Origin: Actinomycetes bacterium | GTDB lineage: Bacteria; Actinomycetota; Acidimicrobiia; Acidimicrobiales; JAKAOS01 | DNA length: 45,136 bases | Reading direction: 5' to 3' | Assembly: GCA_021795215.1 (NCBI GenBank) | Contig: JAJYPS010000007.1 | Coordinates: forward strand, 1-45,136 | Part shown: positions 16,181 to 25,103 of the stretch, piece by piece | Position numbering within the stretch: position 1 is the stretch's first letter | Layout: every line of letters starts with the position of its first letter | Position numbers and translations under genes: made by a program | The notes under the pieces: model-generated | Told to the model about the DNA's origin: nothing | Database searches by the model: none | The model's input: the letters and a program-made list of their open reading frames with translations, nothing else

Positions 16181-18864
16181 CGTCGAACGCCCGGCACGGC
16201 GGGGAACACCGGCACGGCGGGGAACAGCAGTCCCGGCCGACGACGAGGGAGCGGTTCCTGGCCGCGACCGCCTTCCCTCCCGATCCGTTCCAAGTCGCTG
16301 CGTTCGACGCTCTGGACGACGGCCGTTCGGTGCTCGTCGCAGCGCCGACCGGCTCCGGCAAGACGCTGGTGGCGGCGTACGCAGTGGCCAAAGCTCTCGC
16401 CGAAGGGGGCAAGGCGTTCTACACGACTCCTCTGAAGGCGTTGTCCAACCAGAAGTACGGCGAGCTCTGCGCCCAGGTCGGCCCTGCGCGGGTCGGGCTC
16501 CTGACCGGAGACAACTCCCACAGGCCGGAGGCTCCGGTACTGGTCATGACGACCGAGGTGCTGCGGAACATGATCTACGCCGCCTCGCCGGCCCTGGCGG
16601 GACTGCGCTACGTGATCCTGGACGAGGTCCACTACCTGCAGAACCCCTACAGGGGAGCCGTCTGGGAGGAGGTGATCGTCCACGCGCCTCCCGCCGCTCG
16701 CCTGGTCTGCCTCTCGGCGACCGTATCCAACGCGGAGCAGGTGGCGGCTTGGTTGACCACCGCACGTGGCGAGACCACGCCAGTCATCGAGGAGACCCGG
16801 CCGGTCGACTTGGAGCACCTGTACCTGGTGGGAGACCGGGGAGCGGAGCGGGCGCACTTGCTGCCGACCTTCGTGGACGGACGCCCCAACCCCGATGCTG
16901 CCGCGCTGGACTCTCCCGCCGTCCGCCCGGGCCACCACCCTCGCAGCCGCAGCCGGCTGTACAGGCCTCGGAGGCCAGAGGTGGTCGAGCGCCTGTCCGA
17001 CGAATCGATGTTGCCCGCGATCTACTTCATCTTCAGCAGGGCTGCCTGCGACGACGCGGTGACCAACTGCATGAGGGAAGGTCTGCGGCTCACCACCGCG
17101 GAGGAGCGGGCAGAGATAAGAGCAATCGCCGAGGCCAGGACGGCGGCCCTGTCGGACACCGATCTGGTGGCATTGCGCTACGGCGAATGGATCGAGGGGC
17201 TGGCGGCCGGCTTCGCGGCGCACCACGCCGGCCTGGTGCCGCCGTTCAAGGAGACCGTCGAGGCCTGCTTCAATCGCGCCCTGGTGAAGGTGGTCTTCGC
17301 CACCGAGACGCTTTCACTGGGCATAAACATGCCCGCAAGATCGGTCGTGATCGACTCCCTGTCGAAGTTCACCGGGGAACGGCACCAGCCCCTAACCCCC
17401 GGCGAGTACACACAACTCACCGGTCGGGCCGGCAGGAGGGGGATCGACGACCGCGGCTATGCGATCGTGACCTGGTCCCCCTGGGCATCCTTCTCCGAGG
17501 TGGCCGGTCTGGCGTCCACCCGTTCCTACGAGCTGACGTCGTCCTTCCGGCCGACGTACAACATGGCGGTCAACCTCGTCCGCCGCTACGACCGAGCCAG
17601 AGCTCACCAGCTGCTCAGCCTGTCCTTCGGCCAGTACCGCACGGACGCCGACGTGGTCGCGATCCAGGCCAAGTTGGAACGCACGCAAGAGCTGCTGTCG
17701 GAGGCGAGTGCCGCAGCGCATTGCGAAAGAGGGGATCTGGCCGGGTACTTGGACCTGGAGCGGAACAGGCGCAGTGCGGCGCGAGCCGGCTTGGGGCCGC
17801 CCTCGGCCCGGACCGAGATCCAGGCAGCGCTGGCACGCCTACGACCGGGCGAGCTGGTTACCCGCAAAGGGATCCCCTTGGCGGTCGTGGCAACGGCAAG
17901 ACGGCGAGGCGGGGGAGTCCGCGTGGCCGCCGTAGGCCGTCGGGGCAGGCGGGAGCTCCTGGCCCCGGACGACTTCGACGCAGCTCCGGCCGTAGTGGGA
18001 CGCATCGACCTCCCCGTGCCGTACAATCCCTCCGATCCGGCATTCCTTGCGGCGGTCGCAACCCGTCTGCGAGGGGTGGCCACTACGGAGTCGGCCGACG
18101 AGCGCCCCGAACGGCCCCAGCGGAGGGCCAAGGGGGCGCCCCATCCCGTGGCAGGGTGTCCCCAGTTGCGGGCCCATATACGGGCGGCCGAGCGGGCGGA
18201 GCGCCTCGGACGTGATGTCGAGAGGCTGCATGAGGCTGCCCGCAGCCGAAGGGGATCCCTGGCGGCTCAGCTGGACAGGGTGCTGGGCCTGTTGGAGCGA
18301 CGGCGGTACGTCTGCGACTGGAAATTGGAACCGAGAGGGGAACGGCTCGGCCGCATCTACCACGAGCAGGACCTGCTGATCGCCGAGTGCATCGACGAAG
18401 GGGTCCTCGACGGGCTCGACGCGCCCTCCCTGGCGGCAGTTGCGTCGGTGTTCACCTTCGAGGCGCGCGGCCGCCAGGTCGTGCCGTCGAAGCTTCGCGT
18501 CAGCCCGGACGCTTCGTTCCGCTGGGTCGCCGTGGAACAGTGTTGGAGGGCCCTGCAAGCCGACGAGGTGGCTTTCCGGCTTCCCACGACTCGGCCGCCG
18601 GACCCGGGGTTCATGGGACCGGCCCAGGCATGGGCGGCGGGCCGCAGCCTCTCTGCAGTGTTGGAGGACGGCTGTTTTCCCGGTGGAGACTTCGTAAGGA
18701 ACGTGAAGCAGCTGGCGGACTTGCTGGGACAGATCGCCGACGTGGCACCCGAACCGGACACTGCCACCACCGCCCGCCGCGCCGCGGATTCCCTACTACG
18801 GGGAGTGGTCGCAGCTTCATCCCTGGTAGAAGTATCCACCCCTTCGGTGCCGTCTCTGCAATAG
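16177..18864 (+). CDS. helY: Ski2-like DEAD/DEAH-box RNA helicase HelY
   Basis: An 895-residue ATP-dependent helicase of the Ski2/HelY group. The start is GTG 16177, overlapping the tatC stop by 4 bases. Motif I APTGSGKT is at residues 56-63, motif Ia YTTPLKALSNQK follows, motif II DEVH is at 149-152, motif III is CLSATVSN, and motif VI is TGRAGRRGID. The C-terminal ~350 residues hold the winged-helix/ratchet and DSHCT-type domain. The long, Arg-rich middle (about 560-690) is typical of actinobacterial HelY. A role in RNA processing or decay is likely by family. Confidence 0.95.
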   Translation: MTSNARHGGEHRHGGEQQSRPTTRERFLAATAFPPDPFQVAAFDALDDGRSVLVAAPTGSGKTLVAAYAVAKALAEGGKAFYTTPLKALSNQKYGELCAQVGPARVGLLTGDNSHRPEAPVLVMTTEVLRNMIYAASPALAGLRYVILDEVHYLQNPYRGAVWEEVIVHAPPAARLVCLSATVSNAEQVAAWLTTARGETTPVIEETRPVDLEHLYLVGDRGAERAHLLPTFVDGRPNPDAAALDSPAVRPGHHPRSRSRLYRPRRPEVVERLSDESMLPAIYFIFSRAACDDAVTNCMREGLRLTTAEERAEIRAIAEARTAALSDTDLVALRYGEWIEGLAAGFAAHHAGLVPPFKETVEACFNRALVKVVFATETLSLGINMPARSVVIDSLSKFTGERHQPLTPGEYTQLTGRAGRRGIDDRGYAIVTWSPWASFSEVAGLASTRSYELTSSFRPTYNMAVNLVRRYDRARAHQLLSLSFGQYRTDADVVAIQAKLERTQELLSEASAAAHCERGDLAGYLDLERNRRSAARAGLGPPSARTEIQAALARLRPGELVTRKGIPLAVVATARRRGGGVRVAAVGRRGRRELLAPDDFDAAPAVVGRIDLPVPYNPSDPAFLAAVATRLRGVATTESADERPERPQRRAKGAPHPVAGCPQLRAHIRAAERAERLGRDVERLHEAARSRRGSLAAQLDRVLGLLERRRYVCDWKLEPRGERLGRIYHEQDLLIAECIDEGVLDGLDAPSLAAVASVFTFEARGRQVVPSKLRVSPDASFRWVAVEQCWRALQADEVAFRLPTTRPPDPGFMGPAQAWAAGRSLSAVLEDGCFPGGDFVRNVKQLADLLGQIADVAPEPDTATTARRAADSLLRGVVAASSLVEVSTPSVPSLQ

Positions 18865-18876
18865 TCTGCGGGTCGC

Positions 18877-20532
18877 ATGATTCCTTACGCCTCGGAGCAG
18901 TTCACGGAGCAGGAACGCCGGCTTCTGAGCCGGTATTTCACGAACGACCATCTTCCGGTGTTCGCTCTCGTGAACCTGCCGGAAGTCGTCAAGGGCGCTC
19001 TCTTCGCCCGTTACTCCCGTTCGGACAAGAGCCTCAGGCGCCTGTTCCTGGACGAGTTCGCGGACGACCTCTCGGACGGCGGCCTCTCGGACAGCGACCT
19101 CTCGGACGGCGGAGACCGGGTCGCCGGCGGCGGGTCGGTGGCTGCCGGCACGAGGGCCGAGAAGCTCTACGACAAGGTCTTCCTGGACTACGGCGACGAC
19201 TCGGTAGCGCAACTGGGCGGCGTTCATCTCGCGTGCGAGCAGGCGTCGAACCTTCTCACCAAGATCCTGGAACGTGGCCGCCTGGCTGCGTACCTGGAGC
19301 AGTCCACCCGTTACGTTCCCTACGACAGCCGCCTCCCGAACGGCCGCTACCGCTACTACCGCGATCCCGGCATCCTCGGATCGGACCTCGGTGCCCGCTA
19401 CGTGGCCGACATGGACCGGGCGTTCGACACCTACGGATCGCTCCTCGGGCCGCTCCAGGCTTACCTCGCCCGGGAGCACAGCCGCCCGTCCGAGGTGTCG
19501 GAGCTGGCGTGGCGCCGATCGGTACGCGCCCAGGCCCTGGATGCGCTGCGAGGGCTGCTGCCGGTAGGGGCGCTGTCGAACGTCGGCATATACGCTTCCG
19601 GTCAGTCCTTCGAGCAGCTGCTGATCCGTATGCGGACGTCGTCCCTCCCCGAGGCGGTGAGCTACTCCGACATGATGCTCGAGGAGCTGCGGAAGGTGAT
19701 CCCTTCCTTTCTGACCAGAGTGGACCGTCCCGACCGGGGTGTGGCCTGGGGCCGCTACATGGAGGAGAACCGTGCCGCCACGACCGAGGTGGCAAGACGG
19801 CTGCTGGCCGGCGAGTCGGCCTGGCCGCAGGCACCCGTGACGCTGGTCGACTACGACCGCGACGGCGAGGACAAGGTGCTTGCCGCCGTCCTCTACTCGG
19901 CGACCGATCTTCCGGAGGTCCAGTTGCTGGAGCGGGTCCGCCGGCTCTCGCAGTCGGACAGGGACGCCTTGATGGACGCGTACGTGGGCAGGCGAGGGAA
20001 CCGGCGACAGAAGCCCGGCAGAGCGTTCGAGCTCGCTCGGTACCGGTTCGACGTGGTCTCGGACTACGGGGCGTTCAGGGACCTTCAGCGACATCGGATG
20101 CTCAACATCGAGTGGCAGCCCCTCTCCACGGAGCTTGGATACGAGGTGCCGACAAGCGTGGTGGAAGCGGGGCTCGGAGGTGCCTACGAGGAGGCGATGG
20201 CTCGGTCGGCCGCCCTTTACGACGTGCTTGGCGAACGTTTCCCCCAACGCGCTCCGTATGCCCTGGGGCTCGCGTGGAGGATTCGCTTCGCCGTCGGCAT
20301 CAACGCCCGAGCGGCGATGCACATGCTGGAGCTGCGTTCGGCCCCCCAGGGCCATCCGTCCTACCGCCGGATAGCGCAGCAGATGCACAGCTGCATAGCG
20401 GAACAGGCGGGCCACCGCAGCATCGCCCGCGCCATGTCGTTCGTGGACCACGGCGGTACAGTGGGACCGGGAAGGTTGGAAGCCGAGCGACGTCTCGAGC
20501 ATCGCCGTCTGGAGGCAGGAAGGGCAGGCTGA
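18877..20532 (+). CDS. Double-length ThyX-like protein
   Basis: A 551-residue protein, about twice the size of flavin-dependent thymidylate synthase (ThyX). Two ThyX-like halves can be seen. The first contains YLEQSTRYVPYD (about 139-150), which matches the end of the ThyX signature (S-x-RY) without its RHR part. The second contains QRHRMLNIEWQPLST (404-418), an altered RHR-x7-S signature. A similar long family is common in Actinobacteria and its activity is uncertain. A tandem repeat encoding LSDGGLSDSDLSDGG (about 67-81) is inserted in the first half. It starts 13 bases after helY. True thymidylate synthesis should not be assumed. Confidence 0.8.
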   Translation: MIPYASEQFTEQERRLLSRYFTNDHLPVFALVNLPEVVKGALFARYSRSDKSLRRLFLDEFADDLSDGGLSDSDLSDGGDRVAGGGSVAAGTRAEKLYDKVFLDYGDDSVAQLGGVHLACEQASNLLTKILERGRLAAYLEQSTRYVPYDSRLPNGRYRYYRDPGILGSDLGARYVADMDRAFDTYGSLLGPLQAYLAREHSRPSEVSELAWRRSVRAQALDALRGLLPVGALSNVGIYASGQSFEQLLIRMRTSSLPEAVSYSDMMLEELRKVIPSFLTRVDRPDRGVAWGRYMEENRAATTEVARRLLAGESAWPQAPVTLVDYDRDGEDKVLAAVLYSATDLPEVQLLERVRRLSQSDRDALMDAYVGRRGNRRQKPGRAFELARYRFDVVSDYGAFRDLQRHRMLNIEWQPLSTELGYEVPTSVVEAGLGGAYEEAMARSAALYDVLGERFPQRAPYALGLAWRIRFAVGINARAAMHMLELRSAPQGHPSYRRIAQQMHSCIAEQAGHRSIARAMSFVDHGGTVGPGRLEAERRLEHRRLEAGRAG

Positions 20533-20997
20533 CCGGCACACCGCTCTTCCCCCGCGGCTTCGGATGCTCTCTCCGTAGGGTAAGGGCCACCAACAGTATT
20601 TTTTTTGGCCCCTCTGAGCAGGATTTACGCCAAACGTCCCAGCTAGGCGGGGTTCGCGTCTTGTTGACGAACTGTTCTTCTGGGTGCAATAAATGGCACT
20701 GCCGAGAATGCAGCACACGAACGCTATCGAGCCGCGCTAGGGCGGGACACCTCGGTAAGGGGTGTGGTAGCAGGCGGGCCGAGGGCCCAGGACCGAGTAG
20801 AAAACGTCACCGCCTCAGGTCGACGGCACCAAAGGTCTCTGGGCCCGGCGCTCGCAGTTCGGACGTGCATCCGGCGGAGTCGCTTCTCCCCGGTCCCAGC
20901 CGGACCGGCGGGTGCTGCCGAGCGGGCGGCGTCGCCGCTGTACTGTGCCGCTGCACCCGCGTGTAGGCTCCCGCCCGCTGACATTCCCTATGAGGAC
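20533..20997. other. Intergenic region with an AT-richer island
   Basis: About 465 bases without a supported gene. The part 20590-20720 is clearly AT-richer than the surroundings. It holds an 8-T run at 20599-20606 and a weak promoter-like pair, TTGACG at 20664-20669 and CAATAA at 20687-20692 with 17 bases between. No strong hairpin precedes the T-run, so it is not a clear terminator. It could be the leader of the DUF4193-type gene, which starts at 21001. No known riboswitch was recognised. Confidence 0.45.
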
Positions 20998-21000
20998 ACC

Positions 21001-21483
21001 ATGGCTGACGACGACTTGGACGATGACATCGACGACGAAGAAGCGGGCGCGGTCGATCCCGACCTCGCAGAGCTGGAAGAGGACGAAGGGGACGTCGACG
21101 ACCCCGACGTCGACACAGAGGACGACGACGCGGATCTGGAGGACGACGAGGACCAGGGTGAAGTTGTGGTCCAGCCGGGTAAGGAGCGGGGAGCACGCAC
21201 CAGGAGCGACGCCGACTCCGAGGAGGAGGAGGAGGAGGACGAGGAGGTAGACGACGACGAGGTGGAGGCGAGCCTCGACGTGATCCTCAAGGAGCGACTT
21301 GTCGTGGTGGACGACGAGGAGGAGGATGACGAGGATCCCTCCGAGCCCGGGGACCGGTCCGAAGGGACTGCCAAGGTTCTGCCGAAGCAGCCGGGTGAGT
21401 TTCTCTGCCAGTCGTGCTTCCTGGTGAAACATCCAAGCCAGCTCGCAGACGAGGTGAGAATGTACTGCAGGGATTGCGTATGA
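21001..21483 (+). CDS. DUF4193-type acidic protein with C-terminal zinc ribbon
   Basis: A 160-residue protein. Residues 1-120 are extremely acidic (runs of Asp and Glu), and the C-terminus carries CQSCFLVKHPSQLAD followed by YCRDCV, a four-Cys zinc ribbon. This matches the DUF4193 family of actinobacterial proteins, whose members are normally about 100 residues, so the acidic part is longer here. The function is unknown; such acidic plus zinc-ribbon proteins often act with nucleic-acid machinery. The stop overlaps the next start (ATGA). Confidence 0.85.
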   Translation: MADDDLDDDIDDEEAGAVDPDLAELEEDEGDVDDPDVDTEDDDADLEDDEDQGEVVVQPGKERGARTRSDADSEEEEEEDEEVDDDEVEASLDVILKERLVVVDDEEEDDEDPSEPGDRSEGTAKVLPKQPGEFLCQSCFLVKHPSQLADEVRMYCRDCV

Positions 21484-22202
21484 GTGGCACGGGCGGTGGT
21501 TCAGGACAGGGTGGTTCAGGACCGAGCCGTGGAGCCGGTGGTCCGTCGGTCGCCGAGGCGGCCCTGGACGTCTTGGTCTACGGGCCGTTGGGACTGCTGT
21601 TGGCCGCAAAGGAGGAGCTGCCGAAGATCCTGAGTGGCGACATGGGCTCGGGGGAGTTGGGCAACCTGGTGCAGCGCGGCCACCGGACAGCTGACCAGCA
21701 GATCAGCAGCGCCCGCATCGTCGGCCGGTTCGCCTTGAGCCAGGGCCAGGCGGCGTTGGGCAGGCAGCTTGGTGACACACTGCTCCGGATGACCCGGCTT
21801 TTCCCCAATCCGTTCGGGACTGCAAGCCCAACGGCGGCTACCTCCCGGTCACCGGTCCAGGCACCGACTACCAGTTCGTCCTTCGGGGACGCCGGCTCAA
21901 CAGGCCCTCGAAACGATCGTTCGGGCGGCACGGGGAACACGGGGAAAGAGGCTGGCGCTGCGGCAGTGGAGGCGACAGGATCCTTCGAGGGCCTGGGGGC
22001 CGACGGGTCGGAGGAGGACGTGCCGCTTCCGAGTGGGATCTCCGGCTACGACCAACTGTCTGCCATGCAGGTGGTCCAACGGCTACCGGGTCTGAGCTCA
22101 TCGGAGCTGCGGGCCGTCGTGGAGTACGAGAGCGCGACCCGCGCGCGGCGGACGATACTGACCAAGGCCAACCAGCTCCTGAACGATCCCAAACGGAGCT
22201 GA
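21480..22202 (+). CDS. Conserved hypothetical protein
   Basis: A 240-residue protein with its ATG overlapping the previous stop. After a Gly-rich start, residues 24-50 (VAEAALDVLVYGPLGLLLAA) are hydrophobic. The middle (about 115-175) is low complexity. The C-terminus (GISGYDQLSAMQVVQRLPGL followed by SSSELRAVVEYESATRARRTIL) looks like a small helical domain of the 'YDxL' type seen in actinobacterial hypotheticals. No function is recognised. It probably belongs to a four-gene operon with its neighbours on both sides. Confidence 0.75.
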   Translation: MSGTGGGSGQGGSGPSRGAGGPSVAEAALDVLVYGPLGLLLAAKEELPKILSGDMGSGELGNLVQRGHRTADQQISSARIVGRFALSQGQAALGRQLGDTLLRMTRLFPNPFGTASPTAATSRSPVQAPTTSSSFGDAGSTGPRNDRSGGTGNTGKEAGAAAVEATGSFEGLGADGSEEDVPLPSGISGYDQLSAMQVVQRLPGLSSSELRAVVEYESATRARRTILTKANQLLNDPKRS

Positions 22203-22204
22203 GC

Positions 22205-22696
22205 ATGCCGGCGGTGCGGCGTGCCGGAGCGGGCGACGCCGGTGCGCTCGCAAGGCTGGGCAAGCTGGCCCTCGAAGACGTGTCGTCTCGCAGAGGGGGA
22301 GTGGCTCTTCTGGCCGAGGTCGAGCAGCCCTTAGCATGTGGCGAAGACGTGCCCTCGTTCCTCGGGTCCGCCGGATCCGCGATGTGGATCGCCTCGTGGG
22401 CCGGAGCCGATGTCGGATACGCCGCAGCCTCCCTGGTCGAAAGGAGTGGTGAGGGACGCATCGGGATGCTCCGTTGCGTATGGGTGGAGCCCGAGGCACG
22501 TGGCCTGGGTGCAGGGGAGGCGTTGACGCAAGCAGCCGTCGACTGGCTGTGGCACGAAGGAGCCGGATCGATCGATGCCCCGGCGCTCCCGGGCGACCGC
22601 TCCGCCAAGCGCCTGCTGGAACTGAGCGGCTTCAAAGCCAGGCTTATCGTGATGCGCCGAGATCTCGACCAGTCAGACGCTCCGACAGGTGCATGA
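22205..22696 (+). CDS. GNAT-family N-acetyltransferase
   Basis: A 163-residue protein that would move an acetyl group from acetyl-CoA to an unknown acceptor. The acetyl-CoA loop is VWVEPEARGLGAGEALTQAA (about residues 92-111), matching the V-P-x-x-R-G-x-G pattern. The later segment RLLELSGFKAR fits the GNAT C-terminal helix. The ATG at 22205 follows CGGAG and lies 2 bases after the previous stop. The stop overlaps the NUDIX start. The substrate is unknown. Confidence 0.85.
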   Translation: MPAVRRAGAGDAGALARLGKLALEDVSSRRGGVALLAEVEQPLACGEDVPSFLGSAGSAMWIASWAGADVGYAAASLVERSGEGRIGMLRCVWVEPEARGLGAGEALTQAAVDWLWHEGAGSIDAPALPGDRSAKRLLELSGFKARLIVMRRDLDQSDAPTGA

Positions 22697-23196
22697 CGGC
22701 ACTCCGAGGCAAGCCCCCACCGCACCGGGTACCCGTCATCGCAGTGGGTGCTGTCGTACTCTCCGGGGGCCTCCTGCTTCTCGTGAGAAGGGGGCGAGAT
22801 CCTCAACGAGGGCTGTGGTCCATCCCGGGAGGGAAGTTGGAGCACGGCGAGACTCTGGCGGAAGCGGTCGAAAGGGAGGTGTTGGAGGAGACCGGTCTTA
22901 CCGTCCGCTGTGGCCGGTTCATCGGCTTCGCCGAACTGATCGGCCCTCGACATCACTTCGTAGTGCTGGACTTCTGGGCCAGTCCTCCGGAGCACTCCGA
23001 AGCCGACAGTGGTGTCGGCCAACAGACGACCGGCGCTTCCCCTCACAGCGCCGTCCAGTCCGCCCCGAAGCTCACGGCGGGGGGAGACGCCTCCGACGCC
23101 ATCTGGACCGGAGCGGAGCAGCTGGACCGGCTACCTCTCGTCGACGGGTTGGGCGCCTTCCTCCGTGGCCACGGAGTTCTCAGCAGGCTCAGTTGA
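22693..23196 (+). CDS. NUDIX hydrolase
   Basis: A 167-residue hydrolase for nucleoside diphosphates linked to another group. The NUDIX box runs from GGKLEHGETLAEAVEREVLE to EETG, with the core REVLEETG intact (about residues 47-69). It is preceded by VVLSGGLLLLVRRGRDPQRGLWSIPG, the usual ADP-ribose/8-oxo-dGTP-type opening. The ATG at 22693 overlaps the GNAT stop. The middle (about 104-132) has a low-complexity insertion. The last 66 bases overlap the end of the convergent gene on the minus strand. The specific substrate cannot be told. Confidence 0.92.
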   Translation: MTALRGKPPPHRVPVIAVGAVVLSGGLLLLVRRGRDPQRGLWSIPGGKLEHGETLAEAVEREVLEETGLTVRCGRFIGFAELIGPRHHFVVLDFWASPPEHSEADSGVGQQTTGASPHSAVQSAPKLTAGGDASDAIWTGAEQLDRLPLVDGLGAFLRGHGVLSRLS

Positions 23197-24744
23197 CGGC
23201 GCCACCTCGGCCGCCGGTGGCTCCGGCTCGGCTGTCAGCGTCCCCGGTTGTGCCGCCACCGGCTCGGCCGCCGGTGCCGCAGAGACCGGTTGCGCCGCAG
23301 CTTCCGTGCGGTCGCCGTCCGACACCGCCCTGCCCGTCCGGGCGTCGACACCGGCCTCGCCGGAGGGCGCCTCGCCGGAGGGTCGATCGCCCGGGGAGCC
23401 CGGGGAGCGCGGGGAAGTTGCCCGATTGTGGCGAGAATACGGCTTGGGAGGCATGGGGCGAGCCGCCCCAGGACCTCTCGGGGGGCCGGGAGGTGGCGGC
23501 ATTTCGATTCCCAGCAGTTGTGCCATGGCGGGAACCTTGCCGGACAGCCGTTTGGCCGCGGACAGCAGCGCCTCGCCCGGCTCCGGCGGAAGTCCCGACG
23601 GGTGGACGCTTCGCCTCACCGGCGATGCAGCCACCGCCTCCAGAACGGCCAACCATCGATCCGGCAACGTGTCGGGCGTCATCGCTGCCGACGCCGCCCG
23701 GCTCAAGTCCAGTGCCAGCTCCGCCGGGAAACGTGCAGCAGGGTCGGAGGGATGGCTCGACAGCCTGAGCGCCCGCACGACTCGACCATCTTGCAGCAAC
23801 TTGCCGATGTCCGCCAGCCACTTCTGACGTCCGTCCTCTATCCGCTTCTCCAGCGCAGACCTCAACGTGGCGGCGAGCGCCCGCGCATCGTCGTCCCTCG
23901 CTGCGTCGGCTCCTGCCACGGCGGACCGCAGGTCCCGGAGCCCGACTTGATCCACGCTCGCCGCGACAGCCTCCGCCCGGTCTCGCCATGCAGCCGCCTT
24001 CAGCCTCGGGAGGAGCTTCTCCGCCAGCACAAGGACCGGCTCCGAGGGCACCTCAGGAGCTCCGGTCGAACGTGCCTGAGCGTTCTGCACCTCGAGCGCC
24101 TGGCGGACCGCCGGGATGCCGCCTTTCAACACCTGCTCCGCAATTGGCCTCTGCTCTTCCGGCAGCGATGCGAGCGCTGCTGCACGGTGCGTGTTGCGAA
24201 CGCTCAGCCTCTTGGGCACTTGCGAGCGGTGCGAGGCGGGAGCCGCCCCTGCGGAGCCGTCCGGACGCGGCCGCTCCCTGGCGCCCCCACGTTCCCGACC
24301 GGCGCCGGCGGACACCCGGTCGACGTCCGTCCCGCGCCGGGAGTCCGGGCTCGGGCCCCCTTCGCGGCGCGGTGGACGACGCCCCGCCCCGATGCGCTCG
24401 TCCCGACCGTCTCGCTGCGGAGGCCGACCCGGACGGGACGACTTTCCGCGCTTGCCTACCAGGCTGGTCGTCACTCCCTCCAGCGGCCCCCCGGTGCCCT
24501 TCAGCTCCAGCATCTGCGGCCCGGACGAGGCCCTGGGCGCCTTCGGCGGGAACACCTGGAGTATGCGGATGCCGTCGATGTCGAAGTCGGCCTCGGCTCT
24601 GACCACGTCTCCGACCTTCGCGCCTTCGTACAGAAGGTCTGCCCCGACGCTGCCCTTGGGTTCTTTGGCGCCGGCTGCGCGCCACGTCCACACGCCCTCG
24701 GGATTGGTACTCGTGAGTTGAACCTCTATCCGACGGGACATCAT
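23131..24744 (-). CDS. Large conserved hypothetical protein
   Basis: A 537-residue protein from the ATG at 24744 (a second ATG is next to it). Residues 2-75 form a compact N-terminal domain (RRIEVQLTSTNPEGVWTW, then GAKVGDVVRAEADFDIDG), reminiscent of a small beta-barrel. A long Arg/Pro/Gly-rich linker (about 90-180) leads to a helical domain (about 180-400). The C-terminal 130 residues are Ala/Pro/Glu-rich and disordered. I recall this architecture only as uncharacterised actinobacterial proteins. An RNA- or nucleic-acid-associated role would fit the barrel plus basic linker but is a guess. It is convergent with the NUDIX gene. Confidence 0.75.
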   Translation of the reverse strand: MMSRRIEVQLTSTNPEGVWTWRAAGAKEPKGSVGADLLYEGAKVGDVVRAEADFDIDGIRILQVFPPKAPRASSGPQMLELKGTGGPLEGVTTSLVGKRGKSSRPGRPPQRDGRDERIGAGRRPPRREGGPSPDSRRGTDVDRVSAGAGRERGGARERPRPDGSAGAAPASHRSQVPKRLSVRNTHRAAALASLPEEQRPIAEQVLKGGIPAVRQALEVQNAQARSTGAPEVPSEPVLVLAEKLLPRLKAAAWRDRAEAVAASVDQVGLRDLRSAVAGADAARDDDARALAATLRSALEKRIEDGRQKWLADIGKLLQDGRVVRALRLSSHPSDPAARFPAELALDLSRAASAAMTPDTLPDRWLAVLEAVAASPVRRSVHPSGLPPEPGEALLSAAKRLSGKVPAMAQLLGIEMPPPPGPPRGPGAARPMPPKPYSRHNRATSPRSPGSPGDRPSGEAPSGEAGVDARTGRAVSDGDRTEAAAQPVSAAPAAEPVAAQPGTLTAEPEPPAAEVAPSTEPAENSVATEEGAQPVDER

Positions 24745-24791
24745 CCCGAAACTACAGCGGACGGACCGACCGAGCGACCAGAAGCGATCGG

Positions 24792-24851
24792 AATCGTGCT
24801 CCCGGCGACAGGATCGTGCTCCCGGCGACAGGATCGTGCTCCCGGCGACAG
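24792..24851. repeat. Three tandem copies of a 20-bp unit
   Basis: The unit is GATCGTGCTCCCGGCGACAG, at 24792-24811 (one mismatch), 24812-24831 and 24832-24851. It lies about 48 bases upstream of the large hypothetical gene, in the spacer towards marR. It could carry repeated binding sites or be a simple slippage product. Confidence 0.9.
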
Positions 24852-25103
24852 TCCGTTCGACAACGGCCCGACCGGAGCGGGTGGAGCGGAGCCGGGGCCA
24901 CGGCGCCGGACTCGAGACGGGTGCTGGGCCGGGGCTCCTCGCGTGGCCCATCTCGTGCGGCGGTCGAGGAAGCATCCGCGCCGGTTCCCGAGTCCGTCGG
25001 CGCATCGCCAGAAGAGGGACCCGCAAGTTCAAAGACCCGGCGGTGCGGACGGAAGATCGAGATCTGGCTCCCCTTCCACATTCCGCCGATAATGGTAGTT
25101 ATG

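Noticed and set aside
20599-20606. Rho-independent terminator after the thyX-like gene
   Set aside because: The T-run is not preceded by a strong GC hairpin at the right distance.
18387-20966. A plus-strand open frame of 859 codons across helY and the thyX-like gene
   Set aside because: It overlaps two well-supported genes in another frame, has low-complexity Arg/Gly/Pro content and no domain; it is a by-product of high GC.
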